This document shows, piece after piece, positions 1 to 4,639 of a DNA stretch of 5,394 bases (its first letter is position 1; each line of letters begins with the position of its first letter). Under the pieces are notes generated by a model. That model ran no database searches. It was not told the origin of the DNA and was given only the letters and a program-made list of their open reading frames with translations. The stretch covers positions 1 through 5,394 of the forward strand of contig CAAGRN010000177.1 of assembly GCA_900772715.1 (NCBI GenBank), read 5' to 3'. Origin of the DNA: an uncultured Subdoligranulum sp. GTDB lineage: Bacteria > Bacillota_A > Clostridia > Oscillospirales > Ruminococcaceae. The position numbers and the translations under genes were made by a program.

Positions 1-89
1 CGGAAACCGCCCTGTGCGAAGCCCTGCGCGAGCTGCTGCGCGGCATGGCGAAGGTGGAAATTTCCCAGCCGCTGTACGCGCCGTTTTGA
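1..89 (+). CDS. C-terminal end of an unrecognised protein (partial)
   Basis: The frame beginning at base 3 is open to a TGA at 87-89 and gives 28 residues, from ETALCEAL to the end SQPLYAPF. The piece looks like an amphipathic Leu/Glu/Arg helix (ALCEALRELLRG) followed by a short beta-like tail. Its GC-rich codons match the genes downstream, and the other two + frames give Arg/Cys/Pro-rich, unlikely peptides. I do not recognise the family from so short a tail and assign no function. It ends 112 nt before the dgt start, and the gap holds promoter-like and dyad sequence, so it probably does not belong to the dgt operon, although read-through is possible. Confidence 0.6.
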   Translation, partial: ETALCEALRELLRGMAKVEISQPLYAPF

Positions 90-114
90 CGCAGAAAATT
101 CACATTGTAATACT
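86..114 (+). promoter_or_regulatory. alternative candidate dgt operon promoter
   Basis: TTGACG at 86-91 overlaps the stop codon of the upstream gene. After 17 nt comes AATACT (109-114), preceded by TG at 106-107, that is, an extended -10. The start would be near 121, placing the A/T dyad at the very 5' end of the transcript. It competes with the TATAAT candidate at 154-159; the sequence alone does not decide between them. Confidence 0.35.
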
Positions 115-115
115 G

Positions 116-141
116 CTGCCAAAAAAGAGTGTTTTTTGCAG
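116..141. promoter_or_regulatory. A/T-rich inverted repeat upstream of dgt
   Basis: The left arm is CTGC, one unpaired C (120), then AAAAAA (116-126). The loop is GAGTG (127-131). The right arm is TTTTTTGCAG (132-141). All ten bases of the right arm pair, with one bulge. The T run lies inside the stem and is followed by GCAG, so this is not a standard intrinsic terminator. It sits at the -35 side of the TATAAT at 154-159, which fits an operator or bent DNA. It could also be a weak terminator for the upstream gene or an early hairpin in the dgt leader. Confidence 0.45.
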
Positions 142-159
142 ATTTGTCGTATTTATAAT
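132..159 (+). promoter_or_regulatory. candidate dgt operon promoter (TATAAT -10)
   Basis: A perfect -10 hexamer TATAAT lies at 154-159. The -35 position is only a T-run (132-137), with no good TTGACA match at 16-18 nt spacing, so it would need an activator or rely on the A/T-rich upstream DNA. Transcription would start near 166, leaving a leader of about 36 nt before the GTG at 202. It overlaps the dyad at 116-141, which could therefore control it. Confidence 0.4.
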
Positions 160-185
160 TAGATAGGTATGCTAGAGAAATATGC

Positions 186-204
186 AAGGGAGGAATGTTG
201 TGTG
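186..204 (+). promoter_or_regulatory. ribosome binding site that fixes the dgt start
   Basis: AAGGGAGG at 186-193 is followed by 8 nt and then GTG at 202-204. The upstream in-frame ATG at 169 has no such site in front of it, and using it would place the ribosome binding site inside the gene. The GTG start also gives an N-terminus beginning (M)TIREQ, the usual start of this family. Confidence 0.85.
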
Positions 205-1203
205 ACCATACGCGAGCAGACACAGGCGCTGGAGCGCGAAACCCTGAGCCGTTACGCCACCTTGAGCGAGAACAGCCGGGGACGCCGCCGCCCGGAACCC
301 GAGGACCCGCTGCGCCCCTGCTTTCAACGCGACCGCGACCGTATCCTGCATTGCAAATCCTTCCGGCGGTTAAAGCAAAAAACGCAGGTGTTCCTCTCGC
401 CCGAGGGGGATCACTACCGCACGCGGCTGACCCACACGCTGGAGGTCAGCCAGATTGCCCGCACGATCGCCCGCGCCCTGCGCCTGAATGAGGATCTGAC
501 CGAGGCGATCGCTCTGGGACACGATTTGGGGCATACCCCCTTTGGTCACGCGGGGGAGCGCGCGCTCAACCGCCTTTGCCCGGGCGGCTTTACCCATTAC
601 CGGCAAAGCCTGCGCGTTGTCGATTTTCTGGAAAAAGACGGCAAGGGGCTGAATTTAAGCTGGGAGGTGCGCAACGGCATTGTGACGCATACCGCCGGGG
701 CTTGGGCGCGCACGCCGGAAGGCTGTGTTGTGCGCCGCGCCGACCACATCGCCTTTTTGAACCACGATATTGAGGACGCCGTTTCTGCCGGGGTGCTGAA
801 CCCCGAAAGCCTTCCGCGGGAGGCAACCGCCGTGCTGGGTACAACAAAATCCCAGCGCATCACGACGATGATCACCGATTTGATCGCGCACAGCGGCAAC
901 GGGCAAGTCAATTTTTCGCCCGAGATTGAAGCGGCCTACGCGGTACTCAAGGACTTTATGTACGCCACGGTCTATGTGGACAAGGAAGCCAAGCGCGAGG
1001 AAAAAAAGGTGGACAAGCTGGTCGCCGAGCTGTACGAGCGTCTTTGCGAGCAGCCCGACCTGATGCCCAACTTTTATATGCAAATTGCTTACAACGAGGG
1101 CGTTGACCGCGCCGTGACCGACTACATCAGCGGTATGAGCGATGAGTTCGCCACCCGTTTGTTTGAGCAGTGGTTCGTGCCGCAAAAATGGAGTGTGCTG
1201 TAA
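202..1203 (+). CDS. dgt: deoxyguanosinetriphosphate triphosphohydrolase-like HD protein (dNTPase)
   Basis: The 333-residue protein belongs to the Dgt/SAMHD1-type HD family. These cytosolic enzymes cleave dNTPs to deoxynucleosides and triphosphate and so adjust DNA precursor pools. Visible landmarks are the N-terminal QRDRDRILHCKSFRRLKQ block (about 42-59), the phrase FLSPEGDHYRTRLTHTLEV with metal-ligand His78, the HD pair His107-Asp108 in GHDLGHTPFGHAGE with likely catalytic His116 and Glu119, and the ADHIAFLNHDIEDA helix, whose Asp181 is the probable fourth metal ligand. The length suits the shorter Firmicute branch, whose members may act on several dNTPs; substrate choice cannot be read here. 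At 132-136 the protein reads HYRQS where relatives, as I recall them, usually have HNEQS. The start is the GTG after AAGGGAGG. It is first in an apparent operon with dnaG (36-nt gap) and rpoD. Confidence 0.93.
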   Translation: MTIREQTQALERETLSRYATLSENSRGRRRPEPEDPLRPCFQRDRDRILHCKSFRRLKQKTQVFLSPEGDHYRTRLTHTLEVSQIARTIARALRLNEDLTEAIALGHDLGHTPFGHAGERALNRLCPGGFTHYRQSLRVVDFLEKDGKGLNLSWEVRNGIVTHTAGAWARTPEGCVVRRADHIAFLNHDIEDAVSAGVLNPESLPREATAVLGTTKSQRITTMITDLIAHSGNGQVNFSPEIEAAYAVLKDFMYATVYVDKEAKREEKKVDKLVAELYERLCEQPDLMPNFYMQIAYNEGVDRAVTDYISGMSDEFATRLFEQWFVPQKWSVL

Positions 1204-1224
1204 AATCTGCACAGCATCGCAAAA

Positions 1225-1242
1225 AAGGAGGTGCAGTTTGTG
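1225..1242 (+). promoter_or_regulatory. ribosome binding site that fixes the dnaG start
   Basis: AAGGAGGTG at 1225-1233 is a near-perfect match to the 16S anti-Shine-Dalgarno. Eight nt after AAGGAGG comes GTG at 1240. The in-frame GTG at 1231 lies inside the binding site itself and cannot be the start. The chosen start gives (M)IPQEYIQEV, matching the usual MIPEEFIEEV-type beginning of DnaG. Confidence 0.88.
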
Positions 1243-3027
1243 ATACCGCAGGAGTACATACAAGAGGTTGTACGCCGCAATGACATTGAAGAAGTCGTCG
1301 GTCAGTATGTTCAGCTGCGCCGACGCGGGCGTACCTTAAGCGGGCTTTGCCCGTTCCACAACGAAAAAACGCCGTCCTTTGTGGTGTACCCGGACACGCA
1401 GAGCTTTTACTGCTTTGGCTGCGGTGCGGCGGGGGACGTTATCAATTTTGTGCGCAAGTACAACAATTTAAGCTATGTCGAGGGCGTCAAACAGCTGGCT
1501 ACCCGCGTCGGGATGCCCCTGCCCGAGGAGGACGACCAGGAGTCCCGCGCCCGCCAGCGCCTGCTGGAGATCAACCGCTGCGCCGCCCGCTATTTTTATG
1601 AGCAGCTCAACGCCGAAACGCCCGAAGCTGCCCTTGCCCGCCGCTACTGGAAAGAAAAGCGCGGCTTGTCCGATGCCACCATCCGCCGTTTTGGGCTGGG
1701 CTACGCGCCGCAGGATTTCGGCGGGCTGCTGCATTATCTGCGGCGGCGCGGCTTTACCGAAAGCGAGCTGGAACATTCGGGGCTGATCAAGCGCAGCGAA
1801 AAGGGCAATCTGTACGATATCTTCCGCCACCGCGTTATGGTGCCGATCATTGACGTGCGCGGTGCGATCATTGCCTTCGGCGGTCGTGTGCTGGATGATT
1901 CCAAGCCCAAGTACATCAACAGCCCCGAAACGATGGTCTACCACAAATCCCGCACACTGTTTGCACTGAATGTAGCCAAAAAATCCGCGAGCAAGCGCTA
2001 TATTTTGTGCGAAGGCTATATGGATGTCATATCCATGCACGTCGCCGGATTCGATACCGCCGTCTGCGCCTGCGGCACGGCGCTGACCGCCGAGCAGGTC
2101 AAGCTGCTCAGCGAATACGCCGACGAGGTGGTTTTGTGCTACGACTCGGACGAGGCAGGGCAGAAGGCGACCGAGCGCAGCCTGGGGCTGTTTGCCAACA
2201 GCGCCGTCAAAGTCAGCGTGCTGAGCTATCAGGGGGCTAAGGACCCCGACGAATTCATAAAAAAATACGGGCGTGACCGCTTTGAAATGATTTTGAACGG
2301 CACCGCCAACCCGACCGAATTCCAACTGAAAAAGGCCAAGGCCAAGTATGACCTGCGCAGCGATGACGGCAGGCTCAACTACCTGCAGGAGGCCATCGGC
2401 GTACTGACAGCGCAGGGGGTGACCCCCACCGCGCAGGATGTCTACGCCGGACGTCTGGCGGAGGAAACCGGCGTTTCCAAGCAGGCTATTTCGGCACAGC
2501 TCAAGGGCGCGGTGCACTCGGCTGAGCGCCGCAATTACCGCAAGGAGCAGCGCAGTCTGGCAGGGGAGGGCATCGCCGCCGATATCCGGGTACCCTACAC
2601 CCAAGGCGGCGACGCGGCTCTCGGTGCAGCAAGCGCCGGACGCCAGCTGGCGGCAGCGCTGCTGCAAAACCCCGAACACATCCCGTATGTGCGCGCCCGC
2701 CTGGATATGTCCACTGTCGTGCTGCCGGAGATACAACAGGTTCTGCAGGCTATGTTCCGCTGTGCGGACGAGCAGTTGCCCCTCAACGTCACCACACTGC
2801 AGCAGCTGCTGGACGAAAAAGCCTTTCAGCAAATTATGCTGGCACAGGCGCAAAACCACGACCACCGTCTGAACCGACAGGATATAGATATGTATCTGGA
2901 ACGGCTGCAAACGGTAAAACCGCTGAGCCAGCAGGTGGCAGGCACGGCGGACGACCGCTTTTTGCAGATGTTCGCCGACCTCAAAAAAGCCAAGGGCGTA
3001 CCCGAAACGCCCGAATCCGAGCCTTGA
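1240..3027 (+). CDS. dnaG: DNA primase
   Basis: This 595-residue protein is bacterial DnaG, which makes short RNA primers for the lagging strand and is recruited by the replicative helicase. The N-terminal zinc-binding domain has Cys37, His40, Cys58 and Cys61 (CPFH and CFGC, 17 residues apart). The RNA polymerase core includes the basic [13 protein letters not shown] stretch near 232-244. The Toprim fold follows, with Glu258 in EGYMDVI, the CGTALT turn near 278-283, Asp302/Asp304 in DSDEAG, and Asp335/Asp337 in [11 protein letters not shown]. These acidic residues bind catalytic Mg2+. Residues from about 450 to 575 form a helical, less conserved region where the helicase-binding domain should be. 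The tail is Pro/Glu-rich. The length is normal for Firmicutes and no key residue is missing. It lies between dgt and rpoD with short gaps, so co-transcription is likely. Confidence 0.97.
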   Translation: MIPQEYIQEVVRRNDIEEVVGQYVQLRRRGRTLSGLCPFHNEKTPSFVVYPDTQSFYCFGCGAAGDVINFVRKYNNLSYVEGVKQLATRVGMPLPEEDDQESRARQRLLEINRCAARYFYEQLNAETPEAALARRYWKEKRGLSDATIRRFGLGYAPQDFGGLLHYLRRRGFTESELEHSGLIKRSEKGNLYDIFRHRVMVPIIDVRGAIIAFGGRVLDDSKPKYINSPETMVYHKSRTLFALNVAKKSASKRYILCEGYMDVISMHVAGFDTAVCACGTALTAEQVKLLSEYADEVVLCYDSDEAGQKATERSLGLFANSAVKVSVLSYQGAKDPDEFIKKYGRDRFEMILNGTANPTEFQLKKAKAKYDLRSDDGRLNYLQEAIGVLTAQGVTPTAQDVYAGRLAEETGVSKQAISAQLKGAVHSAERRNYRKEQRSLAGEGIAADIRVPYTQGGDAALGAASAGRQLAAALLQNPEHIPYVRARLDMSTVVLPEIQQVLQAMFRCADEQLPLNVTTLQQLLDEKAFQQIMLAQAQNHDHRLNRQDIDMYLERLQTVKPLSQQVAGTADDRFLQMFADLKKAKGVPETPESEP

Positions 3028-3030
3028 CAT

Positions 3031-3046
3031 CCGCAGTTCCTTGCGG
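3031..3046 (+). promoter_or_regulatory. small hairpin between dnaG and rpoD
   Basis: CCGCA (3031-3035) pairs with TGCGG (3042-3046) around a 6-nt loop, just after the dnaG stop. No T-run follows, so it is not a terminator. It could be an mRNA processing or stability element separating primase and sigma expression; in E. coli the dnaG-rpoD junction is a known RNA processing site, but that role is only inferred here. A hairpin of the same type lies after rpoD at 4304-4324. Confidence 0.35.
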
Positions 3047-3079
3047 CAAGTTCATAGAAAACCAAAGGAGAACCTACTT

Positions 3080-4177
3080 ATGGCAGAAAAAAAAGATCCC
3101 GTCCGCAGCCTGATTGAAACCGGTCGCCGTGCCGGCAAGCTGACCAACACCGAAATTGGCGACGCCATGGAGGAAAGCGGCCACGTTCTGGACGTGGAAG
3201 CTATGGAAAAGCTCTACGAGGAGCTGGAAAGCAACGGCATTGAGGTCATTGACGATGACCCCATCGACCCCGCCGACGCCGGACTTCTGCACGAGGAAGG
3301 CGGCGAGGAATACGACGACGCGCTGAACACCGACGGCATCGCCATTGACGACCCCGTCAAGGTCTATTTAAAGGAAATCGGTCGCGTGCCGCTGCTGACC
3401 CCCGAGGAGGAAATCGATCTGGCGCTGAAAATCCAGGCCGGCGGTCCTGATGGTGAAAAAGCCAAACAGCGCCTGAGCGAAGCCAACCTGCGTCTGGTCG
3501 TTTCCATCGCCAAGCGCTATGTGGGGCGCGGTATGCAGTTCCTCGACCTGATTCAGGAGGGCAATCTGGGTCTGATCAAGGCGGTCGAAAAGTTCGACCA
3601 CACCAAGGGCTTTAAGTTCTCCACCTACGCCACTTGGTGGATCCGTCAGGCAATCACCCGCGCCATTGCCGATCAGGCGCGTACCATCCGCATCCCCGTG
3701 CATATGGTCGAAACCATCAACAAGGTCAAGAAGGTTTCCAGCCAGCTGCTGCACGAGATGGGTCACGACCCCAGCGCCGAGGAAATCGCCGAGCGTCTGG
3801 AAATGCCTGTGGACAAGGTGCGCGAAATTATGCGCGTAGCGCAGGAGCCTGTCAGCTTGGAAACCCCCATCGGTGAGGAAGAGGACAGCCACCTCGGCGA
3901 CTTTATCCCCGACGATGATGCCCCCATCCCCGCCGAGGCCGCCAGCCAGACCCTGCTGAAGGAGCAGCTTGCCGATGTGCTGAAGACCCTGACCCCGCGC
4001 GAGGAAAAGGTTTTGCGTCTGCGCTTTGGCTTGGAGGACGGACGCCCCCGCACCTTGGAGGAGGTCGGCAAGGAGTTCAACGTCACCCGTGAGCGTATCC
4101 GCCAGATCGAAGCAAAGGCGCTGCGCAAGCTCCGCCACCCCAGCCGCAGCCGCAAGCTGCGCGACTTCTTGGACTAA
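3080..4177 (+). CDS. rpoD: RNA polymerase primary sigma factor (SigA/RpoD)
   Basis: The 365-residue housekeeping sigma factor directs RNA polymerase to -10/-35 promoters. A short region 1.1 (about 1-75) passes into an acidic linker (about 57-80). Region 1.2 is the [21 protein letters not shown] block near 90-111. Region 2 (about 134-209) contains [18 protein letters not shown]; Gln190 and Thr193 align with E. coli Gln437 and Thr440, which read the -10 element. Region 3 spans about 210-290 and includes the acidic region 3.2 finger ([11 protein letters not shown]). Region 4 (about 304-363) carries the helix-turn-helix [20 protein letters not shown]; Arg337, Glu338 and Arg341 align with the E. 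coli -35 contacts Arg584, Glu585 and Arg588. The length is close to B. subtilis SigA and lacks the large insert of proteobacterial RpoD. The start is the ATG 9 nt after AAAGGAG (3064-3070). It is last in the dgt-dnaG operon and is closed by the terminator at 4194-4225. Confidence 0.97.
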   Translation: MAEKKDPVRSLIETGRRAGKLTNTEIGDAMEESGHVLDVEAMEKLYEELESNGIEVIDDDPIDPADAGLLHEEGGEEYDDALNTDGIAIDDPVKVYLKEIGRVPLLTPEEEIDLALKIQAGGPDGEKAKQRLSEANLRLVVSIAKRYVGRGMQFLDLIQEGNLGLIKAVEKFDHTKGFKFSTYATWWIRQAITRAIADQARTIRIPVHMVETINKVKKVSSQLLHEMGHDPSAEEIAERLEMPVDKVREIMRVAQEPVSLETPIGEEEDSHLGDFIPDDDAPIPAEAASQTLLKEQLADVLKTLTPREEKVLRLRFGLEDGRPRTLEEVGKEFNVTRERIRQIEAKALRKLRHPSRSRKLRDFLD

Positions 4178-4193
4178 GAAAAAAGCCAACAAA

Positions 4194-4225
4194 GGGCTGC
4201 ACCCGCACAGGGTGCAGCCCTTTTT
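4194..4225 (+). terminator. intrinsic terminator of the dgt-dnaG-rpoD operon
   Basis: GGGCTGCACCC (4194-4204) and GGGTGCAGCCC (4210-4220) form a perfect 11-bp GC-rich stem around the loop GCACA, followed at once by TTTTT (4221-4225). It begins 16 nt after the rpoD stop. An A-run at 4179-4184 lies a little upstream, so weak termination on the other strand is possible, but no gene there needs it. Confidence 0.93.
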
Positions 4226-4232
4226 GCGCTGT

Positions 4233-4280
4233 TTGCGGCACTTTGTCAAGAGCCAACATCACCGAAATGTTGCTGTACGC
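4233..4280. repeat. copy 1 of a diverged two-part direct repeat
   Basis: Part a is TTGCGGCACTTTGTCAAGAG (4233-4252) and part b is CCGAAATGTTGCTGTACGC (4262-4280), with 9 nt between them. Part a matches 17 of 20 bases and part b 16 of 19 bases of the second copy, in the same order. An imperfect hairpin, 8 bp with one bulged C (4251-4274), spans the junction of the two parts. Confidence 0.5.
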
Positions 4281-4303
4281 CTTGTATAAAATGCCCAAAA
4301 CAC

Positions 4304-4324
4304 CCCGCAAGAACGCCTTGCGGG
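4304..4324. repeat. 8-bp inverted repeat between rpoD and rpoB
   Basis: CCCGCAAG (4304-4311) and CTTGCGGG (4317-4324) form a perfect 8-bp stem around AACGC. No T-run follows on the + strand. Read on the - strand it is followed by a partly T-rich stretch, so it could be a weak reverse terminator. Its right arm overlaps the start of repeat copy 2. Confidence 0.55.
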
Positions 4325-4385
4325 AATTTGTCAAGTGACGCAAAAGAGGGCAAAATCGTCAATTTGCCGAAATTTTGCTACACGC
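4318..4385. repeat. copy 2 of a diverged two-part direct repeat
   Basis: Part a is TTGCGGGAATTTGTCAAGTG (4318-4337) and part b is CCGAAATTTTGCTACACGC (4367-4385), with 29 nt between them instead of 9. The order and orientation are those of copy 1. The added spacer contains a small hairpin, GGCAAA (4349-4354) with TTTGCC (4363-4368). The origin could be an old local duplication or two insertions of a small repeat family. Confidence 0.5.
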
Positions 4386-4428
4386 ACCCGGGCGTTTAAT
4401 GGCAAGTAAAAAACTTGTCAGAAACCCT

Positions 4429-4454
4429 AAAAAAGGCTTGACAGCAAGCCTTTT
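4429..4454. terminator. hairpin with flanking A and T runs, overlapping the rpoB -35 box
   Basis: AAAAGGCTTG (4431-4440) and CAAGCCTTTT (4445-4454) form a perfect 10-bp stem around ACAG. On the - strand the GC-rich core is followed by six T (4434-4429), a good reverse terminator. On the + strand only four T follow before CCC, so forward termination would be weaker. Unusually, the promoter's TTGACA box at 4438-4443 is built from the stem and loop of this hairpin. Confidence 0.6.
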
Positions 4455-4466
4455 CCCGTGTATACT
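4438..4466 (+). promoter_or_regulatory. strong housekeeping-sigma promoter of rpoB
   Basis: TTGACA (4438-4443), exactly 17 nt, then TATACT (4461-4466): eleven of twelve consensus bases at ideal spacing. A-tracts at 4408-4413 and 4429-4434, about 21 nt apart (two helical turns), could act as an UP-type element. Transcription should begin near 4472-4473, leaving a leader of about 167 nt. The RpoD encoded just upstream carries the residues that read such a promoter. Confidence 0.88.
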
Positions 4467-4476
4467 GGTACAGTAT
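4462..4476. promoter_or_regulatory. operator-like dyad over the rpoB -10 box and start point
   Basis: ATACTG (4462-4467) and CAGTAT (4471-4476) are perfect inverted arms around GTA. The dyad covers most of the -10 box and the predicted start point, where a bound repressor would block RNA polymerase. The arms are short, so chance remains a real possibility. Confidence 0.35.
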
Positions 4477-4639
4477 CAAAAAAATGGAATAGAGCGCCCT
4501 AAAGGCATTTTGCAAAATTGCCAAAATGTAAAAGTTTGTGAAAAACGCCGAATATATCCCGTTTTACAGCCGATTCTTTGGAGCGCTTTCGCCAATTCTC
4601 TACACCCAAAAACTTATGGAATAGGAGTGGTCGCGTTTT
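4473..4639 (+). promoter_or_regulatory. rpoB 5' leader, about 167 nt
   Basis: The leader runs from the predicted start to the rpoB ATG. It begins with a run of seven A (4478-4484). Two modest hairpins are visible: GGCA and TTTT pairing with AAAA and TGCC at 4504-4522 (one bulged T), and TTGG and CG pairing with CG and CCAA at 4578-4595 (two bulged bases). Neither is followed by a T-run, so an attenuator is not evident, and it matches no riboswitch class I know. Confidence 0.45.

Larger units (their letters stand above)
4178..4639. other. rpoD-rpoB intergenic region (462 nt), no credible gene
   Basis: This stretch holds, in order, the rpoD terminator, several inverted repeats, two diverged copies of a two-part direct repeat, A-tracts, the rpoB promoter and the rpoB leader. 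It is visibly richer in A and T than the genes on either side. Open frames crossing it have no good ribosome binding site, do not look like known proteins and overlap the promoter or rpoB in another frame. I see no tRNA, known riboswitch or mobile element in it. Confidence 0.7.

Noticed and set aside
169..201. ATG at 169 as the dgt start
   Set aside because: It has no ribosome binding site in front, and it would put AAGGGAGG inside the gene and add 11 residues not typical of the family. GTG at 202 fits better.
655..1263. A 202-codon open frame on the - strand opposite dgt
   Set aside because: It uses the same codon-register shadow and runs through the dnaG ribosome binding site. The dgt motifs on the + strand explain the sequence.
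1468..3030. A 520-codon open frame on the - strand opposite dnaG
   Set aside because: Its codons are exact reverse complements of dnaG codons. It stays open because dnaG here avoids TTA, CTA and TCA codons. Its product is low-complexity and resembles no known family, while the + strand is an unmistakable primase.
3024..3057. TTGACA at 3024-3029 as an internal rpoD promoter
   Set aside because: The hexamer overlaps the dnaG stop and is perfect, but no -10-like sequence lies 16-18 nt further; the nearest A/T stretch is more than 20 nt away.
3041..3079. TTG at 3041 as an extended rpoD start
   Set aside because: The ATG at 3080 has AAAGGAG at the proper distance and gives the usual MAEKK-type beginning. 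The extension would include the ribosome binding site.
3368..4249. A 293-codon open frame on the - strand opposite rpoD
   Set aside because: It is a shadow in the same register and would begin beyond the rpoD terminator and run through its hairpin. No ribosome binding site supports it.
4262..4290. TATAAA at 4285-4290 as a promoter in the gap
   Set aside because: No -35 match exists at workable spacing, and any transcript would meet the hairpin at 4431-4454.
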